A stretch of 64,000 nucleotides of DNA from Cryobacterium frigoriphilum (lineage in GTDB: Bacteria; Actinomycetota; Actinomycetes; Actinomycetales; Microbacteriaceae): NCBI RefSeq assembly GCF_004403305.1, contig NZ_SOHE01000041.1, positions 62,001-126,000 of the forward strand. The letters run 5' to 3'. Numbering within the stretch: position 1 is the stretch's first letter; every line of letters starts with the position of its first letter. Made by a program: the position numbers and the translations under genes. Under the pieces are notes generated by a model. It did no database searches, was not told the DNA's origin, and saw only the letters and a list, made by a program, of their open reading frames with translations. Of this stretch, positions 1 through 8,181 are shown one piece after another.

Positions 1-105
1 ACCGTGCAGTCTGACACCGCGCAGTCCGACACCGGGCAGTCCCACAACACCGCGCAGTCCAGCAACACCGCGCAGTCCCAGAGCGCAGACGAGGTGCACG
101 CATGA
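1..105 (+). CDS. C-terminal tail of a gene cut by the window edge, probably CO dehydrogenase small subunit (CoxS)
   Basis: An open frame runs from base 1 to a TGA at 103-105 and overlaps the coxL start by ATGA. The 34 visible residues are a low-complexity tail of imperfect TAQSD/TAQSN-like pentads to hexads (15-18 bp units) ending in SADEVHA. No catalytic part is visible. The assignment to the 2Fe-2S subunit CoxS rests only on context: in coxMSL operons coxS lies directly upstream of coxL. A repetitive C-terminal tail would be an unusual addition to CoxS. Confidence 0.55.
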   Translation, partial: TVQSDTAQSDTGQSHNTAQSSNTAQSQSADEVHA

Positions 106-2495
106 CCCTCATCGAAGACCACCCGGCCAACCCGGCGGCCGGTGACGAAAGCCGGCCGATCGGCTACGGTCGACTGCAGCGCAAAGAGGACCCCCGCTTC
201 GTGCGCGGCAAGGGCCACTACGTCGATGACATCGTGCTGCCCGGCATGCTGCACGGAGCCATTCTGCGAGCACCCGTGGCCCACGCCCGACTCGTGTCGA
301 TCGACACCAGCGAGGCCCTCGCCCACCCGCACGTGCACGCCGTCATCACCGGAACCGACCTGCAGGCCCTCGGCCTGGCATGGGCACCGACCCTGTCGAT
401 GGACGTGCAGGCCGTGCTCGTGACCGACAAAGTGCGCTTTCAGGGCCAGGAGGTCGCCTTCGTCGTCGCAGATGACCGCTACGCCGCCCGCGACGCGCTC
501 GAACTGATCCGCGTCGAGTATGAGGTGCTGCCCCCGGTGATGGATGCCCGCACCGCCCTCGCTGCGGATGCCCCGGTCATTCGCGACGATCTGGAGGGGC
601 GCACCGACAACCACATCTTCGATTGGGAGGCGGGCGACGCGGCCGAGACCGATGCGGTCTTCGCGTCAGCGGATGTGGTCGTCAGCCAGGAAATCGTCTA
701 CCCCAGGGTGCACCCGGCGCCGATGGAAACCTGTGGCGCCGTCGCCGACTTCGATGCCGTCGACGGCCGCCTCACGCTCTACGAGACGACGCAGGCCCCG
801 CACGCCCACCGCACCCTGTTCGCCATGGTCGCCGGCATCCCCGAACACAAGATTCGGGTGGTCTCCCCCGACATCGGCGGCGGTTTTGGAAACAAGGTCG
901 GCATCTACCCGGGGTACATCCTCGCGGTCGTCGGCTCGATCGTCACCGGCAAACCGGTCAAGTGGGTCGAAGACCGCTCCGAGAACCTCATGTCCACCTC
1001 GTTCGCTCGGGATTACATCATGCAGGGCGAGATTGCCGCCACGAAGGACGGCACGATTCTCGGCCTGCGCACGACCGTGCTCGCCGACCACGGCGCCTTC
1101 AATGCGACCGCGCAGCCCACCAAGTACCCGGCCGGCTTCTTCCACATCTTCACCGGCAGTTACGACCTCAAGGCCGCACACTGCAAGGTGACCGGCGTCT
1201 ACACGAACAAGGCCCCGGGTGGCGTCGCCTATGCGTGCTCATTCCGGGTGACGGAGGCCGTGTACCTCGTCGAGCGGATGGTCGACATCCTCGCCGCGAA
1301 ACTGGGCATGGACCCGGCGGAGCTGCGCCTGAAGAACTTCATCAAGCCCGAACAGTTTCCCTACGCGAACAAGACCGGGTGGGAGTACGACTCGGGCAAC
1401 TACGAACCCACCATGCGTCTGTCGATGCAGATGGCGGGCTACGACGAGCTGCGCCGAGAACAGAAGGAGAAGCGCGAACGCGGCGAGCTCATGGGCATCG
1501 GCATCTCGTTCTTCACCGAGACGGTTGGCGCCGGGCCCCGTAAACACATGGACATTCTCGGCCTCGGCATGAATGACGGTGCCGAGTTACGCGTGCACCC
1601 CACCGGCAAGGCGGTGGTGCGCATCTCGGTGCAGAGCCAGGGCCAGGGTCACGAGACGACGTTCGCCCAGATCGTGGCCGAGGAGCTCGGCATCCCGCCG
1701 GAGGACATCGACGTCGTGCACGGCGACACGGACCAGACCCCGTTCGGCCTGGGCACCTACGGTAGTCGCTCGACGCCCGTGAGCGGCGGCGCCGTGGCGC
1801 TCGTGGCCCGCAAGGTGCGCGAGAAGGCGAAGTTCATTGCCGCGGCGATGCTCGAAACCCGCCCGGAAGACCTTGAGTGGGAGAAGGGCCGCTGGTTTGT
1901 CAAGGGCGACCCGAGCGTGGGCAAGACCATCGCGGAGATCGCGATGGGTGCCCACGGCACGGTCGCCCTGCCGGAGGGCATCGACGGCAACCTCGACGCC
2001 GAGGTCACCTACGATCCGCCGAACCTCACGTTTCCGTTCGGCGCCTACATCTGCGTCGTCGACATCGATCCCGGCACCGGGCGCGTTGTGGTGCGCCGCT
2101 TCATCGCGGTCGATGATTGCGGCACCCGCATCAACCCGATGATCATCGAGGGGCAGGTGCACGGCGGCCTGACGGATGGCGTGGGCATGGCCCTGATGGA
2201 GATCATCGAATTCGACAAGGAGGGTAACTGCCTGGGTGGATCGTTCATGGACTACCTCATCCCCACCGCGATGGAGGTTCCCGACTGGGAGACCGGCTAC
2301 ACGGTGACCCCCTCACCGCACCACCCGATCGGTGCGAAGGGCATCGGAGAATCCGCCACGGTCGGTTCCCCGCCGGCCATCGTCAATGCGGTCGTCGATG
2401 CGCTCGCCCCCTACGGGATCACCCATATGGACATGCCGTGCACGCCCGCCCGGGTCTGGGAGGCCATGCAGGGTCGCCCGCGCCCGCCCATTTAG
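102..2495 (+). CDS. coxL: Aerobic carbon monoxide dehydrogenase large (molybdopterin) subunit, form I
   Basis: 797 residues, the usual CoxL length. It oxidises CO to CO2 at a Mo-Cu centre and passes electrons through CoxS and CoxM to the respiratory chain. The loop AYACSFR at residues 376-382 is the form I signature; Cys379 would be the copper ligand. This separates true CO dehydrogenase from form II and aldehyde-oxidase paralogues. Other xanthine-oxidase-family motifs are GGGFGNK near residues 258-265 and the GIGES stretch, with the probable catalytic Glu at 750. The start overlaps the preceding stop by ATGA, showing translational coupling, and coxF-, coxD-, coxE-, coxG- and coxI-like genes follow on the same strand. 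Everything visible argues for a functional enzyme; coxM and most of coxS lie outside the window. Confidence 0.95.
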   Translation: MTLIEDHPANPAAGDESRPIGYGRLQRKEDPRFVRGKGHYVDDIVLPGMLHGAILRAPVAHARLVSIDTSEALAHPHVHAVITGTDLQALGLAWAPTLSMDVQAVLVTDKVRFQGQEVAFVVADDRYAARDALELIRVEYEVLPPVMDARTALAADAPVIRDDLEGRTDNHIFDWEAGDAAETDAVFASADVVVSQEIVYPRVHPAPMETCGAVADFDAVDGRLTLYETTQAPHAHRTLFAMVAGIPEHKIRVVSPDIGGGFGNKVGIYPGYILAVVGSIVTGKPVKWVEDRSENLMSTSFARDYIMQGEIAATKDGTILGLRTTVLADHGAFNATAQPTKYPAGFFHIFTGSYDLKAAHCKVTGVYTNKAPGGVAYACSFRVTEAVYLVERMVDILAAKLGMDPAELRLKNFIKPEQFPYANKTGWEYDSGNYEPTMRLSMQMAGYDELRREQKEKRERGELMGIGISFFTETVGAGPRKHMDILGLGMNDGAELRVHPTGKAVVRISVQSQGQGHETTFAQIVAEELGIPPEDIDVVHGDTDQTPFGLGTYGSRSTPVSGGAVALVARKVREKAKFIAAAMLETRPEDLEWEKGRWFVKGDPSVGKTIAEIAMGAHGTVALPEGIDGNLDAEVTYDPPNLTFPFGAYICVVDIDPGTGRVVVRRFIAVDDCGTRINPMIIEGQVHGGLTDGVGMALMEIIEFDKEGNCLGGSFMDYLIPTAMEVPDWETGYTVTPSPHHPIGAKGIGESATVGSPPAIVNAVVDALAPYGITHMDMPCTPARVWEAMQGRPRPPI

Positions 2496-2503
2496 GCCGC
2501 CTG

Positions 2504-3622
2504 ATGTCGTCGACCCAGCACGCCGAGCAGCGCACCGCCCAACTCACCGCGCAACTCACCGCGCAACTCGCCGCGCAGCTCGCAGAGCGCCGCGAGCCGT
2601 TCGTGCGGGCGACCGTCGTGCGCGCGCAACGCCCCACGAGCGCGCACGCCGGGGACACGGCCCTCGTGCTGGCCACGGGGGTCATCGAGGGTTTTGTCGG
2701 CGGCGCCTGCGTCGAATCCTCGGTGCGCACCTACGGACTGCGCGCGCTGGCGGCACGGGAGCCGCTGCTGCTGCGCGTTGTTTCTGGTCACGACGGCACT
2801 GCTCTTAACGGCACTGCTCCTAACGGCACTGCTCCTAACGGCACCGCTCCTAACGGCACCGCTCCCGCCGAGTCCGGCGCGCCCCAGGAGGAAGGCGCGG
2901 TGCAGGAGGAAGGCGCGGTGCAGGTCACGAATCCCTGCCTGAGCGGCGGCACGATCGAAATCTTCCTCGAACCCTGTATTCCCCTTTTGCGCATCGTCAT
3001 CGTCGGCGCTACCCCCATCGCCCAGGCCCTTGCCGCCCTGGGTTCAGCGTTGGCGTTCGATGTGGTTCTGGTCGAGGGCGGCGAGGCCACCCCGCTCGGC
3101 GACGACGCCGCACTCATCGTCGCCTCCCACGGCCGGGAGGAGGAACCCGCCCTCACCGCGGCCCTCACCGCCGGCGTGCCCTACGTCGCGCTGATCGCCA
3201 GCCGCACCCGTGGCCGCGCCGTCGTGGACTCCCTCGAGGTGACCAACGAGCAGCGTGCCCGGATCGTGAGCCCCGCCGGCCTCGATCTGGGGGCTCGCAC
3301 GCCGGCCGAGATCGCGCTCTCGGTGTTCGCGCAGCTCGTGCAGTTGCGCGCCGCCGCTCGCGCGCAGGATCACGCGGGCTCGGCGATACCCGGCGCGACA
3401 CCCGACACAACGCCCGACGCAACGCCCGAACCGACCGGGTCAGAACAGGCGAGGCCGCATCCGTCGCCGGCGTTCGCGATCGACCCGATCTGTGGCATGT
3501 CCGTCGCCGCGGTACCGGCGTCTCTGCACGTCGATATCGACGGCGGCACGGTCTATTTCTGCTCCAACGGATGCCGCACCGCCCACCGCACCCGTACGGC
3601 AGCGCTCGAGCGGGCCACATGA
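2504..3622 (+). CDS. XdhC/CoxI-family maturation protein fused to a C-terminal YHS domain (CoxF-like)
   Basis: The ATG at 2504 lies 8 bp after the coxL stop and gives 372 residues. An XdhC_CoxI-like region (VIEGFVGGACVESSVRTYGL, about residues 60-80) is followed by a disordered linker, then a Rossmann-like XdhC C-terminal domain (RIVIVGATPIAQALAALG) from about residue 164. The C-terminus is a YHS domain: DPICGM near residue 327 and FCSNGC near residue 352. XdhC-family proteins help insert or sulfurate the molybdenum cofactor; YHS domains are small metal-associated modules. The linker holds five NGTAP pentads and two EEGAVQ hexads encoded by exact tandem DNA repeats. The role in Mo-Cu-S centre assembly is inferred from position between coxL and coxD. 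The stop overlaps the next start (ATGA). Confidence 0.85.
   Translation: MSSTQHAEQRTAQLTAQLTAQLAAQLAERREPFVRATVVRAQRPTSAHAGDTALVLATGVIEGFVGGACVESSVRTYGLRALAAREPLLLRVVSGHDGTALNGTAPNGTAPNGTAPNGTAPAESGAPQEEGAVQEEGAVQVTNPCLSGGTIEIFLEPCIPLLRIVIVGATPIAQALAALGSALAFDVVLVEGGEATPLGDDAALIVASHGREEEPALTAALTAGVPYVALIASRTRGRAVVDSLEVTNEQRARIVSPAGLDLGARTPAEIALSVFAQLVQLRAAARAQDHAGSAIPGATPDTTPDATPEPTGSEQARPHPSPAFAIDPICGMSVAAVPASLHVDIDGGTVYFCSNGCRTAHRTRTAALERAT
2792..2866. repeat. Tandem repeat, 5 x 15 bp, coding
   Basis: Five units of aacggcactgctcct with one or two substitutions each. They encode D/N-G-T-A-P/L pentads in the linker of the XdhC-YHS protein. A second array of two exact 18-bp units (encoding QEEGAV) follows at 2885-2920. 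Confidence 0.9.
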
Positions 3623-4701
3623 GCGGTTCTGGGCACGGCAGTTCTGGGCACAGCAGTTCTGGGCACACCGGTTCTGGGCACAGCAGTTCTGGGCACGGTA
3701 GTTCTGGGCACACCGGTTCTGGGCACGGTGCTCCGCGTCGCGGCGCCGGTGCCGAGGTGCGTCGCCTGCTGCCCGACGTCGACGCGGTGCAGAGCGCCTT
3801 CGACTCCGAGGACTATCTCGCCGACGAGGGTCTGGCGACCGCTGTGTTTCTCGCCGTGACCCTGGCGCAGCCGCTGCTGCTCGAGGGCGAACCCGGTGTC
3901 GGCAAGACCGAGGTCGCCAAGACGCTGGCTCGAGTGCTCGGCACTCCCCTGTTTCGGCTGCAGTGCTACGAGGGAATCGACGCCGGCGAGGCCCTCTACG
4001 AGTGGAACTACCCCCGCCAGCTGTTGGGTATCCGACTGGCCGAGGCGCGCAGCGACACCCTCACCGAGCATGAACTGTTCAGCGCCGACTACCTGCTGCG
4101 GCGCCCGATGCTGCAGGCGATCGAACACGCCGGGCCGCTCCCGGCGGTGCTGCTGCTCGACGAAATCGACCGGGCCGACGCCGAGTTCGAGGCCTTCACC
4201 TTCGAGCTTCTGGCCGAGGCCGCAATCACGATTCCCGAACTCGGAACCGTGCGCGCTGCGCATCCGCCGATCGTCATACTCACCTCCAACCGCACCCGTG
4301 ACCTGCACGATGCCCTCACCCGGCGATGCCTGTACCACTGGATCGACTATCCGGCACCGGAGCGGATCGCCGCCATCGTGCGCCGCCGGGTGCCCGCCAG
4401 TTCCGCGCCGCTCGCGCTCGAGGCCGCCGCCGCGATCACGAAGCTGCGCTCGCTCGATCTCGTAAAACCGCCCGGCATCGCCGAGGCCATCGATTGGGTC
4501 TCGGCGCTCGCCGTGCTCGGCGTCGACCGTCTCGCCCCGCGGCAGGTCGAGCAGACCTGGGGCACGGTGCTGAAGAATCGCGACGACCTCGAACTCGCCG
4601 GTGCGCGCGGGGCGGCCTGGCTCGTGGCCGACTCAGCCGGTACCGATTCCCCCGGCGTGCATTCCCCCGGTGTGCATTCCCCGGGCGGCAGCCATGGTTG
4701 A
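3619..4701 (+). CDS. coxD: MoxR-type AAA+ ATPase CoxD with a histidine-rich repeat N-terminus
   Basis: 360 residues from the ATG at 3619, which overlaps the previous stop by ATGA. Walker A is GEPGVGKTE near residues 91-98 and Walker B is LLLDEIDRAD near 177-186, typical of MoxR chaperones. In the best-studied carboxydotroph CoxD is needed to install sulfur and copper in the CoxL centre, and it works with a VWA partner, here encoded next door. The first 37 residues are odd: a Gly/Ser/His pentad repeat with His at 6, 11, 16, 21, 26, 31 and 36. Such evenly spaced histidines could bind Cu or Ni, but this is inference, because simple repeats are common in this genome. The C-terminus carries two copies of a PGVHS motif. 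Confidence 0.9.
   Translation: MSGSGHGSSGHSSSGHTGSGHSSSGHGSSGHTGSGHGAPRRGAGAEVRRLLPDVDAVQSAFDSEDYLADEGLATAVFLAVTLAQPLLLEGEPGVGKTEVAKTLARVLGTPLFRLQCYEGIDAGEALYEWNYPRQLLGIRLAEARSDTLTEHELFSADYLLRRPMLQAIEHAGPLPAVLLLDEIDRADAEFEAFTFELLAEAAITIPELGTVRAAHPPIVILTSNRTRDLHDALTRRCLYHWIDYPAPERIAAIVRRRVPASSAPLALEAAAAITKLRSLDLVKPPGIAEAIDWVSALAVLGVDRLAPRQVEQTWGTVLKNRDDLELAGARGAAWLVADSAGTDSPGVHSPGVHSPGGSHG
3622..3731. repeat. Tandem repeat, about 7 x 15 bp, coding for the His-rich CoxD N-terminus
   Basis: About seven units of gttctgggcacggca with variants. They encode S/T-G-H-G/S-S pentads and begin immediately after the start codon of coxD. Confidence 0.9.
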
Positions 4702-6037
4702 TCGAGCCGCACTGCCTGTTCGAGCCGCACTGGCTGACCGAGCCGCACTGGCTGCGGGATTGACGACGGCGCTGCGGCGGGCGGGCCTGCCGACGAGTCC
4801 CGATCGCGCTGCCCGCCTCGCGGAGGCCCTCGGCCAGGTCCCCCCGATCGCTCGAGGCCCGCTGTACTGGACCTGCCGAATCGTGCTGGTGTCCGCCCGC
4901 ACCCAGCTGCCGGTCTTCGACGCCGTGTTCTCGGCCGTGTTCGACGGTGTGCTCGATCCCGCAGACAGTCGCGGCGACCCGGCGGCACCGCCCGCCGTCG
5001 GCGCAGAGGCCCGCACCCGGCCGACCCCGCCGGACGCGCGGCCGAGTGCCCCACCCCCGACCGACGCAGAATCCCCCGAGCCGCGCCCCGCGGCATCCGT
5101 GCCCCCGACCGATGACGACGCTGACGACGACGCTGACGACGACGGGGCGGATGCGACGGAACGGGACACCTTGCTCATGGTCGCCTCCCCGGATGAGCGG
5201 CTGCACACGACCTCGTTCGCCGAGCTGCTGCCCGGTGAACTCGAGCAGTTGCGGCATCTCGTGCGTCGTCTCGTGCTCCGCTTACCCACCCGCAGGAGTC
5301 GTCGAACCCGCCCGTCGCGACGCGCCGGCGGCCGCCTGTCGATTAGGCACACCGTGCGGGCGGCGCAGCGCACCGGCGGCGATTCCACCCGACTGATCTA
5401 CGCCGCCCGTCGGCCGACGCCCCGGCGTCTGGTCTTTCTGTGCGACGTGTCAGGGTCGATGGAGCCGTACACCCGGGTGTACCTGTCGCTGTTGCAGGGC
5501 GCCGTGGCCACGGCACGCGCCGAAGCCTTCGTCTTCTCCACCCGCCTCACCCGCGTGACCCGCATGCTCGCGGCCCCGCAGCCCGACCTGGCCCTGGCCG
5601 CGGCCGCGGCGAGCACCTCGGACTGGGCCGGCGGCACCCGGCTCGCGGGCAGCATCCGCCTGTTCATCGACAACTTCGGGCGGCGGGGCCTCGCCCGCGG
5701 CGCAATCGTCGTCATCGTCTCCGACGGCTGGGCGACCGACGATCCGGCCCTCGTCGCCGCCCAGATGGCACGGCTGCGGCGCCTCGCCTGTCGGATCATC
5801 TGGGTCAACCCGCGTAAGGCCGCAACCGGCTACCAGCCGCTCGTGGGGGGAATGCAGGCGGCCCTGCCCTTCTGCGACGCCTTCGTCAGCGGCCACAGCT
5901 ACGCGGCACTGCACGAACTCGCCGCCGTGATCTCGACCGCAGGCACAGCTCCATCCACAGGCACAGCTCCATCCACAGGCACAGCTCCATCCACACACAC
6001 AACCAACCCACACCTAGGGGAATCTCATGCAACTTGA
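4694..6037 (+). CDS. coxE: VWA-domain protein CoxE
   Basis: 447 residues from the ATG at 4694, which overlaps the coxD stop by 8 bp. An upstream ATG at 4601 lies deep inside coxD and is less likely. The C-terminal half is a CoxE-type von Willebrand A domain: RRLVFLCDVSGSM with the MIDAS motif DVSGS at 251-255, then GTRLAGS and IVVIVSDGW. The middle has an acidic DDDADDDADDD stretch and a basic RRSRRTRPSRRAG stretch. CoxE proteins pair with the MoxR ATPase CoxD during copper insertion into CO dehydrogenase. The C-terminus ends in a GTAPST repeat encoded by three 18-bp units. The stop overlaps the coxG start region. Confidence 0.88.
   Translation: MVDRAALPVRAALADRAALAAGLTTALRRAGLPTSPDRAARLAEALGQVPPIARGPLYWTCRIVLVSARTQLPVFDAVFSAVFDGVLDPADSRGDPAAPPAVGAEARTRPTPPDARPSAPPPTDAESPEPRPAASVPPTDDDADDDADDDGADATERDTLLMVASPDERLHTTSFAELLPGELEQLRHLVRRLVLRLPTRRSRRTRPSRRAGGRLSIRHTVRAAQRTGGDSTRLIYAARRPTPRRLVFLCDVSGSMEPYTRVYLSLLQGAVATARAEAFVFSTRLTRVTRMLAAPQPDLALAAAAASTSDWAGGTRLAGSIRLFIDNFGRRGLARGAIVVIVSDGWATDDPALVAAQMARLRRLACRIIWVNPRKAATGYQPLVGGMQAALPFCDAFVSGHSYAALHELAAVISTAGTAPSTGTAPSTGTAPSTHTTNPHLGESHAT
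5939..5994. repeat. Tandem repeat, 3 x 18 bp, end of coxE
   Basis: Three units of acaggcacagctccatcc, encoding TGTAPS at the CoxE C-terminus just before coxG. Confidence 0.9.
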
Positions 6038-6896
6038 CAGCACCTTCACCGTCGTCGCACCGGTCGACACCGTCTGGGCGACGCTCATGGATTTCGAGCG
6101 CGTCGCCGGCTGTGTGCCGGGAGCACAGATTCTCAATCGACTCTCCGATGATGCCTATCAGGTCGGCATGAAGGTCAAACTTGGCCCCGTCACGATGGCG
6201 TACCGGGGCCAGATGAACGTGCTCGAGCGCGATGCGGCCGCGCACCGGGCCGTCTTTGACGGCAAGGCGCAGGAGACCCGCGGTCAGGGCACGGCATCGG
6301 CGACCGTGACGCTCGTGCTCGTCGAAACCGACGGCACGACTCAGGGCACGGTGAGCGCAGACCTCGCCCTCTCCGGCAAAGCAGCCGCCATGGGCAAGGG
6401 CGTCATCGGAAGCGTCACCGACCAGATGATGGCCCTGTTCGCGAGCAACCTGCAGCAACTGATCGAGCAACCGGCGACGGATGCCGCGGGCACCGATACC
6501 GGCGAGACTCCGGTCGGCGCCCACCTGCAGGAGCCCACCGAGCACACCCAGGAGTCCGACCGGGCGGTCGCCGAGATGGCCGATATCCCGCCCGGCGAGG
6601 CCTATGCCGCCGACCGGCTCACGGCGGTCACGCCGGGGCCCGGCGAGCCGCGTCTTGACCCGCGCCGAAACGCACCCGGCGGGGTCAGTGCGGCTGGCGC
6701 GGCTGGCGCGGCCGGCGCACACCGTCCACTGCCGCACCATTCCCCGCCCGTGCCGCCCGAGACCAGTCTCAATGCCATGGACCTCGTGAAGGGTGTCGTC
6801 GCCGATCAGCTCAGCAACCCCGCCAAGCTGCTCGGGGTGATCGTCGGCGTCGCCTTTGTCGCGTACCGTATTGGGCGGCGCCGTTCCGGCCGCTAG
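6027..6896 (+). CDS. coxG: CO dehydrogenase subunit G (SRPBCC fold) with C-terminal membrane anchor
   Basis: 289 residues, with the ATG at 6027 inside the last codons of coxE and an aggggaa ribosome-binding site. Residues 1-150 match the CoxG/SRPBCC family: a hydrophobic-ligand-binding fold starting MQLDSTFTVVAPVDTVWATLMD, then VPGAQI and TVSADLALSGKAA. A disordered Pro/Gly/Ala-rich linker follows, and the last 25 residues (LLGVIVGVAFVAYRIGRRR) form a membrane helix with a positive tail. CoxG proteins recruit the CO dehydrogenase complex to the membrane, and a mycobacterial homologue has been reported to carry menaquinone. The architecture fits tethering the enzyme near the quinone pool. The linker contains a GAA/AGA micro-repeat. 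Confidence 0.9.
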   Translation: MQLDSTFTVVAPVDTVWATLMDFERVAGCVPGAQILNRLSDDAYQVGMKVKLGPVTMAYRGQMNVLERDAAAHRAVFDGKAQETRGQGTASATVTLVLVETDGTTQGTVSADLALSGKAAAMGKGVIGSVTDQMMALFASNLQQLIEQPATDAAGTDTGETPVGAHLQEPTEHTQESDRAVAEMADIPPGEAYAADRLTAVTPGPGEPRLDPRRNAPGGVSAAGAAGAAGAHRPLPHHSPPVPPETSLNAMDLVKGVVADQLSNPAKLLGVIVGVAFVAYRIGRRRSGR

Positions 6897-6913
6897 TCTT
6901 CACCTCGATCACT

Positions 6914-6965
6914 AGATCAGCTCGACAGATCAGCTCGACAGATCAGCTCGACAGATCAGCTCGAC
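6914..6965. repeat. Intergenic tandem repeat, 4 x 13 bp
   Basis: Four perfect copies of agatcagctcgac sit between coxG and coxI and end just before the coxI ribosome-binding site (ggagg at 6972-6976). The unit length is not a multiple of three, in line with a non-coding position. Confidence 0.95.
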
Positions 6966-6978
6966 AGTAACGGAGGAC

Positions 6979-8172
6979 ATGATGCGGCAGATTCTGAGTT
7001 CCGTGCTGGCCGGTTGGCGCACGGGCGAGCGCGCGGGGCTCGCCACCGTGGTGCGCACCTTCGAGTCGGCGCCCATGCCGGTCGGCTCATCGATGCTCGT
7101 GACCGCTGGTGGTCAGGCCGTCGGCTCGGTCTCCGGCGGGTGTGTCGAAGGCGCCGTCTACGAGCTCGGCACGCAGGTGGCCCTCGACGGGCAGCCGGTG
7201 CTCGTGCGCTACGGGGTGAGCGACGACGACGCCTTCGCCGTGGGGCTGTCCTGCGGCGGCATCATCGATGTCTTCGTTGAGGCCGTATCCCGCCAGACCT
7301 ACCCGCAGCTGGAGTCAGTGCAGGCCGACATCGACGCCGGTCGCCCGGTCGGCGTCGCCACCATCATCGAGCATCCCGATCCCAGCCGGGTCGGCCGTCA
7401 CCTGGTCGTGCGGCAGGGCGGCACCGACGGAAACCTCGGCTCGCCGCGGGCCAACCAGGCCGTCGGCGACGACACCCTCGGCCTGCTCGCCACCGGCCGC
7501 ACCGACACCCTCAGTTATGGTCCAGAGGGGCAGCGACTCGGAGTGGGCATGCGGGTGTTCTTCGCGAGTTTCACGCCGCCACCGCGCCTGCTCGTGTTCG
7601 GGGCAATCGATCTTGCCGCCGCCCTGGCCAGAGCGGGCAGTTTTCTGGGCTTCCGGGTCACTGTCTGCGACGCCCGCGCCGTCTTCGCGACCCCAGCCCG
7701 GTTTGCGGGCGCCGACGAGGTCGTCGTCGCGTGGCCGCACCGTTACCTGTCAGAGCAGTTCGCCGCCGGTCTCGTCGATGAACGCACCGTCGTGTGCGTG
7801 CTCACACACGACCCGAAGTTCGACGTGCCCCTGCTCGAGGTGGCCCTGCGCGGGCCACGCCTGGCCTATATCGGTGCAATGGGGTCACGGCGCACCCACG
7901 ATGACCGCATGCGACGGCTGCGCGAGGCCGGGGTGGGCGAGGCAGAACTCGCCCGTGTGCACAGCCCGCTCGGCCTCGACCTCGGTTCCCGCACCCCGGA
8001 AGAGACCGCCGTGTCGATCGTGGCCGAGATCATCGCCGAACGGTGGGGCGGTACCGGCGAGCCGCTTGGCACGCTGGGCCGCCGCATCCACCCGGAAGTT
8101 AGGCCCTCGCCTCCGCGTCCGCCAGCGACGACGGATGCCGCTCCCGAGCCACACCCCAGCCGCGTGGGTTAA
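6979..8172 (+). CDS. coxI: XdhC/CoxI family protein
   Basis: 397 residues. Two adjacent ATGs (6979, 6982) follow a good ggagg site; 6982 has the better 5-nt spacing. The N-terminal XdhC_CoxI region has FESAPMPVGSSMLV and SVSGGCVEGAVYEL near residues 25-60 and the LSCGGIIDVFVE motif near residue 90. The C-terminal XdhC Rossmann domain has LLVFGAIDLAAALARAG, then LAYIGAMGSRRTHDDR and LGLDLGSRTPEETAVSI. These proteins bind or deliver mature molybdenum cofactor for xanthine-oxidase-type enzymes. This is the canonical two-domain form, without the YHS addition of the paralogue at 2504-3622. It is the last gene of the CO dehydrogenase cluster; its TAA stop overlaps a likely -10 element of the next gene. 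Confidence 0.9.
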   Translation: MMRQILSSVLAGWRTGERAGLATVVRTFESAPMPVGSSMLVTAGGQAVGSVSGGCVEGAVYELGTQVALDGQPVLVRYGVSDDDAFAVGLSCGGIIDVFVEAVSRQTYPQLESVQADIDAGRPVGVATIIEHPDPSRVGRHLVVRQGGTDGNLGSPRANQAVGDDTLGLLATGRTDTLSYGPEGQRLGVGMRVFFASFTPPPRLLVFGAIDLAAALARAGSFLGFRVTVCDARAVFATPARFAGADEVVVAWPHRYLSEQFAAGLVDERTVVCVLTHDPKFDVPLLEVALRGPRLAYIGAMGSRRTHDDRMRRLREAGVGEAELARVHSPLGLDLGSRTPEETAVSIVAEIIAERWGGTGEPLGTLGRRIHPEVRPSPPRPPATTDAAPEPHPSRVG

Positions 8173-8175
8173 GAT
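8170..8175 (+). promoter_or_regulatory. Candidate -10 element for a leaderless transcript of the MshA-like gene
   Basis: TAAGAT lies 6 nt before the GTG start at 8182, with no Shine-Dalgarno sequence between. It shares its TAA with the coxI stop codon. Confidence 0.45.
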
Positions 8176-8181
8176 TTTGGG

